From: Chloracidobacterium sp. | GTDB lineage: Bacteria > Acidobacteriota > Blastocatellia > Chloracidobacteriales > Chloracidobacteriaceae | Length of the DNA: 64,000 nt | Reading direction: 5' to 3' | Assembly: GCA_025057975.1 (NCBI GenBank) | Contig: JANWUV010000001.1 | Location: 360,811 to 424,810, forward strand | Shown here: piece by piece, positions 18,147 to 28,549 of the stretch | How positions within the stretch are numbered: the stretch's first letter is position 1 | How the letters are laid out: every line of letters begins with the position of its first letter | Program-made: the position numbers and the translations under genes | Notes under the pieces: generated by a model | Told to the model about the DNA's origin: nothing | Databases searched by the model: none | The model's input: only the letters and a program-made list of their open reading frames with translations

Positions 18147-20272
18147 TGCCAGCGGGTCGAGCAATGACAACACGAGTCGCTGCGCCGGTGCGCAACGCTG
18201 TGCCGATCCTGACGCGACGGCGACGTGTGACAGCCGTAGCAGGTGCGGCTGGGAACGAACATCGGCGTCTCCTAGTGCTTGGCGGCCTGCTCAGCTTCTG
18301 GATGCTGGTCGTTGTGGGCCGGTTAGTTCAACTGCAGGTCTATCAAGCCGACAGCTTGCGTGAAAAAGCGGAGCAGCAACAGCAAAAAATTCTCAAAACG
18401 CTGCCCCATCGGGGCAAAATTCTCGATCGGCACGGTCGTGAACTGGCGACCAGCCTCAAGGTGGCGTCGGTCTACGTCGCGCCTAAAAACATTCGCCGGG
18501 AGGACCTCCACAAGGCCGAGCAACTCGCCGCTGCGCTCGGGCTTGACCGCGAAACCGTTCTAGAAAAACTGACCAGCTCAAGAACTTTTGTGGCGCTCAA
18601 ACGCAAGGTCACGCCGGAAGAGGAACAGGCGGTTAGAAATCTCGACATGCCGGGTGTAGAGTTGGTGACGGAGACACAACGCCACTACCCGCAAGGCTTC
18701 GTTGGGGCTTCGGTGGTGGGCTTTGTCGGCGTCAGTGGCGACGAGGTGGAGGAACACGGTCAAGCGGGCGTCGAGCGGGCGTTTGAAACGCATCTGGTGG
18801 GTAAGCCGGGGCGCGTCATCGTCGAGCAGGACGCCCGCCGTAGGGTGTTCAACGTCTTGGAAGAATCACCGGAGGTTGGCCAGAGCCTCATCTTGACGCT
18901 GGACACCCAAATCCAGTTCGAAGTGGAACGCATCCTCAGCAATGCCCTCCGGGAGCAAGGTGGAAAAGGCGGGGCGATTGTCGTGATGTATCCAGCGACC
19001 GGTGAGGTACTGGCAATGGCTTCGTCCTTCGGCGATCCGCTGCATGAACCGCTCAAAGACCCGGAAGCGCTGCTGCGTCGCTACCGCAACCGCGCCGTGA
19101 TGGATCACTACGAACCCGGTTCGGTTTTCAAAATCGTCACCTACGCTGGCGCCCTGGAGGAAAAGCTCCTGACACGGCAGCAGAAAATTGACTGCCAAGG
19201 CGGGGCCATCCAGATGAATGGCCACACGATTCTGGATGGTGGGCGCTACGGCGCGTTGACAGTAGAAGAGGCGTTCGCCAAGTCCTCCAACGTGGCGGCC
19301 ATCAAAACCGGCCTCCGGCTGGGGCGCGACCGATTGCTCCGCTATGTTGAACGCTTTGGTTTTGGTCATCCCACCGAAGTCGGCCTAGCGGGCGAGACGG
19401 CAGGCGGTGTTGGCCAGCTCAGCGACGCTCTGCTTGGCGCGCTTCCGATGGGCTACAGCATCAATGTCACCCTGCTCCAGCTCTGCGCGGCGGCGGCGAC
19501 CATCGCCAACGGCGGTGTTTGGGTTCAGCCGCATCTTGCCCAGCGTATCGTTTCCACTACCGGCGATGTCTTGCTGGAAATCAAGCCACGAACGCGGCGG
19601 GTTGTCAGTCGCGAAACGGCGCAGGATATGACGCACCTGATGCGGGCGGTCGTGGAACGGGGAACAGGCAAGCGGGCTTCGGTACGTGGTTACACTACCG
19701 CCGGCAAAACCGGTACCGCCAAGAAGGTGGAGCGTGGACGGTACTCGGAGACGCGCTATGTCGCCTCGTTCGTAGGCTTCGCCCCGGCAACGCGCCCGGC
19801 GCTGGCGATTGCCGTGATGATGGATGAGCCGCCTTACGGTCGTCACCATGGCGGCGACGCCGCTGCGCCGGTGTTTGCGCAGGTGGTGGAAACCTTGCTG
19901 CCGCTGCTCAAGGTACCGCCGGATGTGTCACCGGATATTGACCCGGCATGGGCCGGCGGCGCGCCCATCCCGCTGGAAGCGCCGCCGGACGGACGCGATG
20001 ACAGCCCTAGGCTGTATGCGGCCGTACCCTCAGGTGAAGAAGCTGCTGTAGTGCAGTCCCACGCTGGGGAAACAACAATCGTCGTCACCGTGAGCGATGG
20101 TCGGCGCATGCCGGATTTACGTGGGTTGGGAATTCGGTCGGCGCTGATCGAGTGCGCCAAAGTCGGCGTCCGGCTGGAAGTACACGGGTTTGGGACAGTG
20201 CGGACACAATCCATTCCCCCGGGGACGCTCCTTACAGAAGGGGAGACTTGCAAAGTCACGCTCGACCACTAG
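18146..20272 (+). CDS. ftsI: Division-type penicillin-binding protein (FtsI-like transpeptidase) with C-terminal PASTA domain
   Basis: Class B PBP that cross-links septal peptidoglycan in the periplasm. 708 aa: a short basic N terminus, a membrane anchor (LLSFWMLVVVGRLVQLQVY), a dimerisation domain (GKILDRHGRELATSLKV) and the transpeptidase domain. The active-site triad motifs are GSVFK (SxxK), SSN (SxN) and KTGTAKK (KTG). The last about 65 residues (MPDLRGLGIRSALIECAKVG ... PPGTLLTEGETCKVTL) form one PASTA domain, as in Spo0V/PBP2x-like proteins. It follows the FtsL-like gene with a 1-nt overlap. Unusually, no murE/mraY/murD genes follow; the next gene is convergent carB. Confidence 0.95.
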   Translation: MPAGRAMTTRVAAPVRNAVPILTRRRRVTAVAGAAGNEHRRLLVLGGLLSFWMLVVVGRLVQLQVYQADSLREKAEQQQQKILKTLPHRGKILDRHGRELATSLKVASVYVAPKNIRREDLHKAEQLAAALGLDRETVLEKLTSSRTFVALKRKVTPEEEQAVRNLDMPGVELVTETQRHYPQGFVGASVVGFVGVSGDEVEEHGQAGVERAFETHLVGKPGRVIVEQDARRRVFNVLEESPEVGQSLILTLDTQIQFEVERILSNALREQGGKGGAIVVMYPATGEVLAMASSFGDPLHEPLKDPEALLRRYRNRAVMDHYEPGSVFKIVTYAGALEEKLLTRQQKIDCQGGAIQMNGHTILDGGRYGALTVEEAFAKSSNVAAIKTGLRLGRDRLLRYVERFGFGHPTEVGLAGETAGGVGQLSDALLGALPMGYSINVTLLQLCAAAATIANGGVWVQPHLAQRIVSTTGDVLLEIKPRTRRVVSRETAQDMTHLMRAVVERGTGKRASVRGYTTAGKTGTAKKVERGRYSETRYVASFVGFAPATRPALAIAVMMDEPPYGRHHGGDAAAPVFAQVVETLLPLLKVPPDVSPDIDPAWAGGAPIPLEAPPDGRDDSPRLYAAVPSGEEAAVVQSHAGETTIVVTVSDGRRMPDLRGLGIRSALIECAKVGVRLEVHGFGTVRTQSIPPGTLLTEGETCKVTLDH

Positions 20273-20434
20273 AGCGCTCTTTAGGAAGATGCGGGCGGCG
20301 TACCACCCCCGGCATCGTTTTAATCCCGTCGCCGATTGTTGTGGAAAGGGCACCGGCGCGCTTTTCCGCCGAGCGCAGTGAACAACGTGAAGGCGCGTCA
20401 AACATTTACGGCATCCCATCGCAGACGCGCCACG

Positions 20435-23400
20435 TTATGGGGCGCTCGACACGCCTTGAGCCGGAATCGTCGGTCCCGGATAGCGCAACCGAGGCTTGCC
20501 GGCGTGGTAATCCTGAAGCCGTCCAACTGCGAACTGGTCGTGCTGCAACGCCTGAATGGCGCTCGTTACGGCGATCGCCCCGGTGATGGTGGTAATGCAC
20601 GGAACATTGTACTGAATGGCCGCCGCCCGAATCGCCTTCTCATCAAAATGAGATGCTTTCCCCAAGGGCGTGTTCACAATCAGGTCTATGCGGCGGCTGC
20701 GGATGAGGTCCACGATGTTAGGTCGCCCTTCATTGACCTTGAAGACCATCTCGACCGGCAGGCCAGCCGCCGCCAGCATCTCCTGCGTGCCGCGTGTCGC
20801 CACCAGTCGAAATCCTAGACGATGCAACCGCTGTGCGACCTTCAACGCCGCTGGCTTGTCACGATTGTTGACGCTGAGGAACGCCGTCCCGGTGCGCGGC
20901 AAGGGCGTCCCAGCTCCCACTTGCGCCTTCCAATACGCCATCCCAAAACTGTCCGCCACCCCCATGACTTCGCCGATGGAACGCATTTCCGGCCCCAGCA
21001 CTGGGTCCACGCCCGGAAACTTGATGAACGGAAACACCGGCGCTTTGATGAAAAAACGCCCCACCGGCAACATCGGCGGCAGGTTGAAGTCCGCAAGACG
21101 GCGGCCAATCATCAACCAAGCGGCGATCTTGGCAATCGGCACGCCGGTCGCCTTGCTTACAAACGGGACGGTGCGCGACGCGCGCGGATTGACTTCAAGG
21201 ACGTATACCAAGTCGTCCTTGACCGCAAACTGAATGTTCATCAAGCCGACGACCCGCAGCGCGCGCGCCAGTTGGCGCGTATAACGCCGCATCACATCTA
21301 AATGCCACGGCTCGATAAGGTAGGTCGGCAGTACGCTTGAACTGTCACCGGAATGCACGCCCGCCTCTTCAATGTGTTCCTGAATGCCGGCGATGCACAC
21401 GTCTTCGCCGTCGGAGAGGGCGTCCACATCCACCTCAACGGCGGACTCCAGAAAGTGATCAATCAACACCGACCGCCCGGACGACGCGCCGATGGCTTCG
21501 ACGACATAACTTGCCAGACTCGGCTCGTCGTAGGCGATCATCATCGCTCGTCCGCCAAGGACGTAGCTCGGCCGCACCAGCACCGGATAGCCGACCTTTT
21601 GGGCGACGGCGCAGGCTTCCTCGACCGTCGAAGCCACGCCGGACGGGGGTTGGGGAATGTCCAGCTCGCGCAACAACGCGCCGAATCGCTCTCGGTCTTC
21701 GGCCAAATCAATGCTCTCAGGCGACGTACCGATGATCGGGACACCGGCCTGCCGCAATCCATAAGCGAGATTCAGCGGCGTCTGTCCGCCGAACTGCACA
21801 ATGACGCCCTCGGGCCGCTCGCGTTCGATGATGTGCATGACATCCTCGAACGTCACCGGCTCGAAATACAGCCGATCCGACGTGTCGTAGTCGGTCGAGA
21901 CTGTCTCCGGGTTGCAGTTGACGATGATGGTTTCATACCCCGCCTCGCGCAGGGCGAAGCTGGCATGACAGCAGCAGTAGTCAAACTCAATCCCCTGTCC
22001 AATCCGGTTCGGCCCGCTGCCCAGAATAAGGATTTTCCGCCGGTCGCTTGGGTCGGCTTCGCACTCTTCTTCGTAGGTTGAGTACAGATAGGGTGTGTAG
22101 GAGGCAAACTCTGCCGCACAGGTGTCTATCCGCTTGAAAACCGGCCGAATGCCGCTGCGCAGACGGCGGGCGCGCACTTCGGCTTCCGTACAGCCAATGG
22201 TGCGCGCTACGCGCCGGTCGGAGAAACCCATCCGCTTGACGCGCCGTAGTTCGGCGTCGGGGATGTCGTCCAGCGTCCGTCCACGCAGGGCGTTCTGAGC
22301 ATCTGCAATCTCCTTGAGTTGATGCAGAAACCACGGATCAATAGCGGTCAGTTCATGGAGTTCGGCGCACGTCCAGCCGCGTTCGAGCGCCATTTGCAGG
22401 TAGCGGACGCGCTCCGGGTTTGGCGTGATGAGTCGCCGCCGCAGGTCGTCGTCGTTGGTATAGACGGGCAGCTTTGCTGCACTCGCTTCAAGCGACCGGA
22501 GCGCCTTCATGAAGGCTTCCTTGAAGGTGCGGCCAATCGCCATGGCTTCGCCGACGGATTTCATCTGCGTCCCCAGCACCGGTTCGGCCGCCTGAAACTT
22601 CTCAAACGCCCACTTCGGAATCTTGACGACGACGTAATCCAGCGTCGGCTCAAAGCAGGCCGGTGTTTTGCGCGTGATGTCGTTCGGAATTTCATCCAGG
22701 GTGTAACCAACGGCGAGCTTGGCGGCGATTTTGGCAATTGGGAAACCCGTCGCCTTAGACGCCAGGGCCGAAGAACGAGACACGCGCGGATTCATTTCAA
22801 TGACCCGGACGCGCCCATCCCGTGGATTGACGGCGAACTGAATGTTCGCACCGCCGGTTTCAACGCCGATGCGTCGGATGATCTTCAAACTTGCGTCGCG
22901 CAGCGCCTGATATTCACGGTCGGTCAGCGTTTGCGCCGGGGCGACAGTGATTGAGTCCCCCGTATGGACGCCCATCGGATCGAAGTTCTCAATCGAACAC
23001 ACAATCACGATGTTGTCAGCGCAGTCGCGCATGACTTCGAGTTCGTACTCCTTCCAGCCCAGCACCGACTCCTCAACGACAACCTCGTGGACTGGGCTAA
23101 GCGCCAGTCCGCGCTCGACAATCTGGTAAAGTTCTTCGTCATTGTAGGCGATGCCGCCGCCCGCCCCGCCCAGCGTAAAGCTCGGTCGGACAATCGCTGG
23201 GTAGCCAATCGCGGCTTTGACCGTTTCCAGATCGGTTTCCGGGGTGACGAAAACCGCCTTGGTCATTTCGAGGCCGATGTCTTCCATGGCGGCTTTGAAC
23301 CGCCGGCGCGACTCAGCTAACTCGATAGCGGCGATGTTAGCCCCGATGAGTTGAACGCCCAGCCGTTCCAGAACCCCCGTTTGCGACAGTTGCATCGCCA

Positions 23401-23692
23401 GGTTGAGCGCCGTCTGACCGCCAACGGTGGGCAGCAGTGCGTCCGGGCGCTCGCGTTCCAGCACAGCCGTTACGGCTTCAAGAGTCAGTGGCTCAATGTA
23501 GGTGCCGTCAGCCAGTTCGGGATCAGTCATGATGGTGGCCGGGTTGGAGTTGACCAGAACCACTTCGTACCCTTCGGCTCGCAATGCTTTGCAGGCCTGC
23601 GTGCCGGAGTAGTCGAACTCACAGGCCTGCCCGATGACAATCGGGCCGGAGCCAATGACGAGAATCTTGCGCAGGTCGGTGCGTTTGGGCAT
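20435..23692 (-). CDS. carB: Carbamoyl-phosphate synthase large subunit
   Basis: Makes carbamoyl phosphate from bicarbonate, ammonia (from glutamine via CarA) and two ATP, for pyrimidine and arginine synthesis. 1085 aa, the usual length. Two homologous ATP-grasp halves: the first starts [21 protein letters not shown], the second [21 protein letters not shown]. The oligomerisation segment is between them and an MGS-like allosteric domain is at the C terminus ([20 protein letters not shown] ... VNTPLGK). It is the last gene of a tight minus-strand series udg-mgtC-corA-carB (12-bp gap to corA). carA is not in the window. Because the enzyme needs several Mg2+ ions, its grouping with Mg transport genes is suggestive but unproven. 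Confidence 0.98.
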   Translation of the reverse strand: MPKRTDLRKILVIGSGPIVIGQACEFDYSGTQACKALRAEGYEVVLVNSNPATIMTDPELADGTYIEPLTLEAVTAVLERERPDALLPTVGGQTALNLAMQLSQTGVLERLGVQLIGANIAAIELAESRRRFKAAMEDIGLEMTKAVFVTPETDLETVKAAIGYPAIVRPSFTLGGAGGGIAYNDEELYQIVERGLALSPVHEVVVEESVLGWKEYELEVMRDCADNIVIVCSIENFDPMGVHTGDSITVAPAQTLTDREYQALRDASLKIIRRIGVETGGANIQFAVNPRDGRVRVIEMNPRVSRSSALASKATGFPIAKIAAKLAVGYTLDEIPNDITRKTPACFEPTLDYVVVKIPKWAFEKFQAAEPVLGTQMKSVGEAMAIGRTFKEAFMKALRSLEASAAKLPVYTNDDDLRRRLITPNPERVRYLQMALERGWTCAELHELTAIDPWFLHQLKEIADAQNALRGRTLDDIPDAELRRVKRMGFSDRRVARTIGCTEAEVRARRLRSGIRPVFKRIDTCAAEFASYTPYLYSTYEEECEADPSDRRKILILGSGPNRIGQGIEFDYCCCHASFALREAGYETIIVNCNPETVSTDYDTSDRLYFEPVTFEDVMHIIERERPEGVIVQFGGQTPLNLAYGLRQAGVPIIGTSPESIDLAEDRERFGALLRELDIPQPPSGVASTVEEACAVAQKVGYPVLVRPSYVLGGRAMMIAYDEPSLASYVVEAIGASSGRSVLIDHFLESAVEVDVDALSDGEDVCIAGIQEHIEEAGVHSGDSSSVLPTYLIEPWHLDVMRRYTRQLARALRVVGLMNIQFAVKDDLVYVLEVNPRASRTVPFVSKATGVPIAKIAAWLMIGRRLADFNLPPMLPVGRFFIKAPVFPFIKFPGVDPVLGPEMRSIGEVMGVADSFGMAYWKAQVGAGTPLPRTGTAFLSVNNRDKPAALKVAQRLHRLGFRLVATRGTQEMLAAAGLPVEMVFKVNEGRPNIVDLIRSRRIDLIVNTPLGKASHFDEKAIRAAAIQYNVPCITTITGAIAVTSAIQALQHDQFAVGRLQDYHAGKPRLRYPGPTIPAQGVSSAP

Positions 23693-23704
23693 GGGCGGAA
23701 GGAG

Positions 23705-24790
23705 TCAGAACCATTTTTTGCGTCGGAAGAACAGCAGCATTCCGGCGACGACACTGATCATGACCACCCAGAGAAACGGATAAAACCACCAGATTTTGAT
23801 TTCCGGCATGTATTCGAAGTTCATCCCATAAATGCCGACGATAAACGTCAATGGCATCCAGATGGTTGAGAAAATCGTGAGAAACTTCATAACCTCGTTG
23901 ATGCGGCGCGAAGCCACCGCCAGATGGGCCTCCGCAACATTGGTCGCTAGTTCAATCAACATGGCGCAGTTTTCTTCGAGCCGGATGGCGTGGTCATAGA
24001 CATCCCGAAAGTAAATCGCCGTTTTGGCTTCAATAAAAGGCAGGTCCTCGCGCCGACTAAGTCGCAGTAGCATTTCGCGCTGAAGGCCCATCAGCCGCCG
24101 CAGCGTCATCAGTTCGCGTTTGGTTTTGAGGACGATCGGCAACACGTCCTGATCCGACTCGGTGAAAATGCGGGCTTCGATTTCCTGAATCCGATCCTCG
24201 ACATCGGCCAGCACCGGAAACACCTGATCAATCATCCGATCCACGATGGCGTGCAGTACTAGATCAAGGTGCCGATCAATGGTCGTGTCGCGGGCGTCCA
24301 CAATTTCGGCGACTTCCTCAACGGGCGTGAAGCCGCGCTCGTGAATGGTGACGAGAAAACCCATGCCCAGATAGACGGCCAACCAGTTCGTCGTACAGTG
24401 ACCAACGCCCAAGCCCGGCAAGACCGTTTCGTCGCTCAAGCCAGCGACGCTCTCAAACACCATGAACAGGTATTCTTCGTACTCGTCTATTTTGGGACGA
24501 TGCTCCGGGCTAAGGGCGTCTTCCACAGTCAGGGGGTGAAACCCAAAGAGGCTCGCCGCTGCTTGGAGCGTCGCGGGCGCTGGCGCCGTCAGATCGAGCC
24601 AAAACGGTCTTTGCAACCGTGCTTGCCAGCATTCACGTAGCGTGTCTTCGGTCAGTTCGGGTAAGGGACGCAAGCCAACGCCGTTGTACACACGCAGTAC
24701 GGCCGACCGCTGAAGATCGTCTGGCGGAGCAGCAGGTTGGGCGGTGGTGTTTTCGATCAAGTTCAGGCGGCCGGTTGTCAATTCCCGCAT
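23705..24790 (-). CDS. corA: CorA-family magnesium/cobalt channel
   Basis: Inner-membrane Mg2+ (and Co2+/Ni2+) channel. 361 aa. The large cytoplasmic N-terminal funnel ends in a long helix, and the two C-terminal transmembrane helices carry the selectivity loop IVGIYGMNFEYMPE with the invariant GMN. The basic tail FFRRKKWF ends the protein. The start at 24790 is 3 bp after the mgtC-type gene stop (24794), so the two are almost certainly co-translated. The combination of an MgtC-like protein and CorA suggests a joint role in Mg2+ homeostasis. Confidence 0.96.
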   Translation of the reverse strand: MRELTTGRLNLIENTTAQPAAPPDDLQRSAVLRVYNGVGLRPLPELTEDTLRECWQARLQRPFWLDLTAPAPATLQAAASLFGFHPLTVEDALSPEHRPKIDEYEEYLFMVFESVAGLSDETVLPGLGVGHCTTNWLAVYLGMGFLVTIHERGFTPVEEVAEIVDARDTTIDRHLDLVLHAIVDRMIDQVFPVLADVEDRIQEIEARIFTESDQDVLPIVLKTKRELMTLRRLMGLQREMLLRLSRREDLPFIEAKTAIYFRDVYDHAIRLEENCAMLIELATNVAEAHLAVASRRINEVMKFLTIFSTIWMPLTFIVGIYGMNFEYMPEIKIWWFYPFLWVVMISVVAGMLLFFRRKKWF

Positions 24791-24793
24791 GCC

Positions 24794-25543
24794 TCACCCT
24801 TCGTCGCTGCCAACACGACGTGATTCCAGTGTCGGAGACTCGTCGTCCACCAACATCTCCCAGCCGATGGCAGTGACGGCGGCTTCGATCGCCAGCCGCG
24901 CCGTAATATCTTCGAGGCGGCGCGTTTCATCCGTCGCCTGTCCGTCGCCGCTGACGGTTGCTTCAAGGCGAAGCTTGTCCGAACCAAGTAAATCCACGCT
25001 GCGCAGAGATTGCAACTTGAACCGGCTGCGCGCAATTTCCTGAATCAGCAACGGGCGAATGTGGGCTTCGTCGGCTTGCCCGCAGGTGACTTCCAACCGA
25101 TACGCCGTTTCGAGGTCGGTTTGATCAAGCGGCTGCCGATTGATGCGCCGCGCCAGCGGACGCAGCGCCAAGTGCGCGGCGAGAACGAAGGCTGTCAGCA
25201 ACAGGGCTTCGAGCGGAAGGCTGGACCCGGCCAAAACGCCAATCGCCGACGAGCACCAGAGCGTCGCCGCCGTATTAAGACCGCGCACGCTTGCGCCTTC
25301 CTTCAGGATGACGCCGCCGGCGAGAAAGCCGATGCCGGAGACGACCTGCGCCGCGACGCGCGTCGGACTCGTGTCGGTTTTGTCCACCAACGTAGGCAAC
25401 GCCACATAAGCCGCCGCGCCAATCGCCACCAGCGCGTTGGTGCGCAAGCCGGCCTGTCGCTGCCGCCATTGTCGTTCAAGGCCGACCACCGCGCCGCAAA
25501 GCGCCGCCAGCATCAACTGTTCGGCAAACGTCAACCACGTCAC
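24794..25543 (-). CDS. MgtC/SapB-family membrane protein
   Basis: Membrane protein of the MgtC family, linked to Mg2+ limitation and F-type ATPase control in enterobacteria. 249 aa. Four to five hydrophobic helices carry the family sequence LCGAVVGLERQWRQRQAGLRT and GIGFLAGGVILKEGASVRGLNTAATLW. The C-terminal about 90 residues form a soluble ACT-like domain. It starts with GTG at 25543, overlapping the UDG stop codon in a GTGA, and its stop is 3 bp before corA. Generic MgtC homologues in non-pathogens have uncertain functions; the neighbouring corA supports a Mg2+ link. Confidence 0.92.
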   Translation of the reverse strand: MTWLTFAEQLMLAALCGAVVGLERQWRQRQAGLRTNALVAIGAAAYVALPTLVDKTDTSPTRVAAQVVSGIGFLAGGVILKEGASVRGLNTAATLWCSSAIGVLAGSSLPLEALLLTAFVLAAHLALRPLARRINRQPLDQTDLETAYRLEVTCGQADEAHIRPLLIQEIARSRFKLQSLRSVDLLGSDKLRLEATVSGDGQATDETRRLEDITARLAIEAAVTAIGWEMLVDDESPTLESRRVGSDEG

Positions 25544-26538
25544 GGCGCATCGCTCTCACTTTCACGCAGCTTGGCTATGACTTGCTTCATATCTTCCCAC
25601 ACCTCACGTTTTTTTTCAGGGGAGCGTAGCAGGTAAGCCGGATGAAAGGTGGGCATTAGCGGAATCCCCCGGTAGCTGTAAAAGCGTCCGCGAATTTTGG
25701 AAATACCGGGCAGCTTTGGATCGTCAAGTAAAGCGCTTGCCGCCGATGCGCCGAGCGCAACAATGACGCGCGGCCGAATCACGGCCAGCTGGCGGTGGAG
25801 AAAACCGACACAGGCAGCGACTTCGTCCCGTTCCGGCGCACGATTTTCCGGCGGCCGGCACTTGACGACGTTACAAATATAAACGTCCTCGCGCTTGAGA
25901 TGCATTGCGGCGATGATTTTGTCGAGCAACTGCCCGGCGCGGCCGACAAAGGGGCGTCCTGTCGCGTCTTCTTCCGCGCCCGGCCCCTCGCCGACGAAGA
26001 CTAACCGCGCCTGCGGCGAACCCTCACCGAAGACAATATGCGTTCGGTGGCGCGCTAGTTTGCAGCGTTGGCAGTCCCCCAAATCGGCGCGGACGGCTTC
26101 CAGCGACACGTCTGGTGCAGCCGCTGATATCCCCCCGGAGTCGCCGAACAACGAGTTCTGTTGCGGTTGAAACAGGGTGGACAGAGGCTGGTTGCAGGCG
26201 GCGGAGGTTCGGGCTAAAGTTTTACTTTCAATCTCCGACTCGCCGTAAAGTTGGCGGCGGTCAAGCTCCGTTGCAGGCGGAGGTTGTTCGTCCCCATTTA
26301 GCTGTGTTTCGCCCAAGTGAACTTCTGCAGTAGATACCGTTGGTGGCGATAGCGTGAAGTGACTAGAACCGAGCGCCGGCGACGCTGGTAAAGTGTCCGA
26401 AGTCGTCGCCGGCAGGGTGTCGGTGTCGCGCGCCGCGCCAAGGAAGGCGACGCCGATTTCCTTCAAGAAGCGTACGTAGTCGGCTGTGGCTTCAGTAAGC
26501 TGACGGAATTCACTTTCGAATGGGCTTTTGAAGCTCAT
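25540..26538 (-). CDS. Family 4 uracil-DNA glycosylase with iron-sulfur cluster
   Basis: Removes uracil from DNA, starting base-excision repair. The catalytic domain is the C-terminal about 190 residues: CQRCKLARHRTHIVFGEG (first two cluster Cys), VGEGPGAEEDATGRPFVGRA (motif A), NVVKCRPPENRAPERDE (third Cys), and MPTFHPAYLLRSPEKK (motif with His). This is the family 4 (Thermus UDGa-type) pattern. The N-terminal about 140 residues are a low-complexity Thr/Pro/Glu-rich extension that many family 4 enzymes have. The start MSFKSPFESEFRQL at 26538 is preferred over a longer frame to 26673. First gene of the udg-mgtC-corA-carB series, coupled to the next by a 4-nt overlap. Confidence 0.93.
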   Translation of the reverse strand: MSFKSPFESEFRQLTEATADYVRFLKEIGVAFLGAARDTDTLPATTSDTLPASPALGSSHFTLSPPTVSTAEVHLGETQLNGDEQPPPATELDRRQLYGESEIESKTLARTSAACNQPLSTLFQPQQNSLFGDSGGISAAAPDVSLEAVRADLGDCQRCKLARHRTHIVFGEGSPQARLVFVGEGPGAEEDATGRPFVGRAGQLLDKIIAAMHLKREDVYICNVVKCRPPENRAPERDEVAACVGFLHRQLAVIRPRVIVALGASAASALLDDPKLPGISKIRGRFYSYRGIPLMPTFHPAYLLRSPEKKREVWEDMKQVIAKLRESESDAP

Positions 26539-26897
26539 ACGCGAAATCAAGCCGACGCCTGGCAAACCGACCGGTGGATGTGTGACGGCGTGCTGGCTGA
26601 AACAGTTTGGGATGACACAACGCAAGGCGGTGTGGTTCGGCATAATCTTACAAAGGTTGCGGCGGCTTGACACTTTCCTATGGTGTTTTGCCCGGCAACT
26701 TGTATATAAACCACTTACTCAGTCACCGGCTTCATTGACAAGCACCATGCGCGCTGTCAAGACAGGCATCCGCCGTCGCACCTTGAAGATTGCGCCGTGC
26801 GCTCTTGGTGAGAGCGTCGGAAAGCCACGGTACGGGCCGGCGTGCCGCGTTGCATAACCTCGCACCGTCCGTCAAAGGGAAGTCCAAGGGTACGAGT
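26539..26897. other. 359-bp divergent intergenic region upstream of the bactofilin cluster
   Basis: Shared upstream region of udg (-) and the HhH protein gene (+). It contains two TTGACA hexamers on the plus strand (26667-26672 and 26735-26740) and an AT-rich TGTATATAAA stretch (26701-26710), but no hexamer pair has correct spacing, so no promoter is called. A frame open from 26790 is in phase with the downstream gene but lacks homology before 26898. Confidence 0.45.
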
Positions 26898-28406
26898 ATG
26901 GGTTTTTTCGACCGCTTCTTCGGTAAGAAAAAAGAAGAACCGCCCCGCACGCCGCCTCCCGCGTATGTTCCACCTGAACCGCCGCCGCTGCCGACGGCAG
27001 CCCGGCCGCAGCCGGTAGATGTCCCGCCGCCGGTGGAACGCGCCCCTGAGCCAGTTCCCCAAACGTCGCCGCCTATTGTTGAGCAGGCGGCTGAGCCGCC
27101 GCTCCCTGTGGAGGAGACGCCGTCCTACGCTCAAACCATCGCTGAAACTGTCGAAGAAGAGCCGGTTGAAGAAGTTGAAGCGCCAGAGCTGCACACGGCG
27201 GCGGAGGCAGCAGAAGCCGAGGCTCTAGAAGAGGATGACTTTTCACTGTCGGGGCTGACCATGGAAGCCGCGCCAGCGGCGGGTGTGGTCGAAGAGGCGG
27301 CTGTTGGCGCAGTGACGCAACGTGAAGCATCCATAGCCAGCGCCTCGGCGGTCAGCCTGACGGATTCCGGCGTTGAAGCCGACAAAACTGATTTTGACAT
27401 CCCGACCATTCAAGCGGACGGCAAGGCGGCGGCTCAACCAGCCAGCGGGCAGGAACTGTTCCTTGGCGAAAACGATTTGGAAGGTTTTGACGACGCCTTT
27501 GAACGGATCATCGCCCGGGGAGAAGACGACGGACTGGATGAGGACATGGCACCAGCCGTGACGACCGACCAGACGGAGGTGCGCACGCTCTTTTCGGAGA
27601 TCGCCGCCAACTACATCCGTCCGGTCAAGGCGTTCATTATTGAGCTGCGCGCCGGCGCAGCACGTAAGGAATGGCTGGAGATGTGTCAGCCGGCCATCAG
27701 TAGCTTGGGCAAGTCCGCCTTAGGAATGGGAATGGAGGATGTTAGTGACGCCGTTCACGAGTTTGAGAATCTGCTGGCTGAAGCGCGGTCATCGCGCGAC
27801 GGCATGGTGAGCGGTGAACTGCGGGAGCGTATTCTCAGCAACTATCAGACGCTGACGGAAATGCTTCCGGCGACCTTTGTCATTGACGACACAACGCTTC
27901 AGTCCGAAGGGATGATCGTCAACTCGCTGCTGAAACAGATTCCCGAAGTCGGCAAGGTCACGATTGACAAGCTCTATCGCGCCGGACTCATCACGATCGA
28001 AAGCTTTCTTGTCGGCGCGAAAGAAGACCTTGCCGTGGCGACGGGTCTCCCCATCTGGCTGGCGGAAAAGATCGTCGAGAAATTCAAGTCGTACCAGCAA
28101 CAACTGGAGAGCGGCGTGGCGCAGAGTGGCAAAGCTGGGCTGCTTGACCGGCTTGAGCAGCTTACGCGCGACTTGCAGGATGCCCACGAAGCCTATGAAA
28201 TTGCGACGGCTGAAGAGTCCAGCAATCCCTCGGCCGCGGAAGACCGGCGCTTTTATCGTCAGGCCCGGCAGGAAACGCAGCTTCAAATCAATGTGCTTCT
28301 GGCGGAGCTGGGAGCGGTCGCTCTAGCCAATGAGATTCAGCGTCTTTCGTTTGAAAAGCGTGTTGAACGACTACGGCGCTATATTGCCGACGCGCGGCAG
28401 TCATGA
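26898..28406 (+). CDS. Modular protein with Pro/Glu-rich region, HPt-like helical domain and helix-hairpin-helix
   Basis: Function unknown; 502 aa from the ATG at 26898 (MGFFDRFFGKKKEEPPRTPP). The N terminus, FFDRFFGKKK, resembles the amphipathic membrane-binding start of FtsY and polar-scaffold proteins. Residues about 15-70 are Pro-rich and 70-200 acidic and Ala/Glu-rich, probably disordered. A helical domain (LFSEIAANYIRPVKAFIIEL...) at about 235-330 looks HPt-like but shows no phospho-His motif. A helix-hairpin-helix unit (IPEVGKVTIDKLYRAGLITI ... GLPIWLAEKIVEKF) lies at about 365-425, then a terminal coiled coil. It heads a same-strand series with two bactofilin-related genes, so a role in a cytoskeletal or polar scaffold is plausible inference. 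Confidence 0.65.
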   Translation: MGFFDRFFGKKKEEPPRTPPPAYVPPEPPPLPTAARPQPVDVPPPVERAPEPVPQTSPPIVEQAAEPPLPVEETPSYAQTIAETVEEEPVEEVEAPELHTAAEAAEAEALEEDDFSLSGLTMEAAPAAGVVEEAAVGAVTQREASIASASAVSLTDSGVEADKTDFDIPTIQADGKAAAQPASGQELFLGENDLEGFDDAFERIIARGEDDGLDEDMAPAVTTDQTEVRTLFSEIAANYIRPVKAFIIELRAGAARKEWLEMCQPAISSLGKSALGMGMEDVSDAVHEFENLLAEARSSRDGMVSGELRERILSNYQTLTEMLPATFVIDDTTLQSEGMIVNSLLKQIPEVGKVTIDKLYRAGLITIESFLVGAKEDLAVATGLPIWLAEKIVEKFKSYQQQLESGVAQSGKAGLLDRLEQLTRDLQDAHEAYEIATAEESSNPSAAEDRRFYRQARQETQLQINVLLAELGAVALANEIQRLSFEKRVERLRRYIADARQS

Positions 28407-28549
28407 CCCTGTTTGATGTAGTCTTAAGAAAAACGCTGGGTGTTCCTAAAACTGTCCGGTTGACGCGCGCCGGGGCGCAAAGGGAACGTGTCAGACGGAG
28501 CGGTACGGCCCGCATGTTTCAATAAAAAAACGGCGAAAGGGGTGCCTCC

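Noticed and set aside
26667..26740. Two TTGACA hexamers with a nearby TATATAAA as a promoter of the HhH gene
   Set aside because: Spacing between the first hexamer and the AT-rich box is about 30 bp, and the second has no -10 at 16-18 bp.
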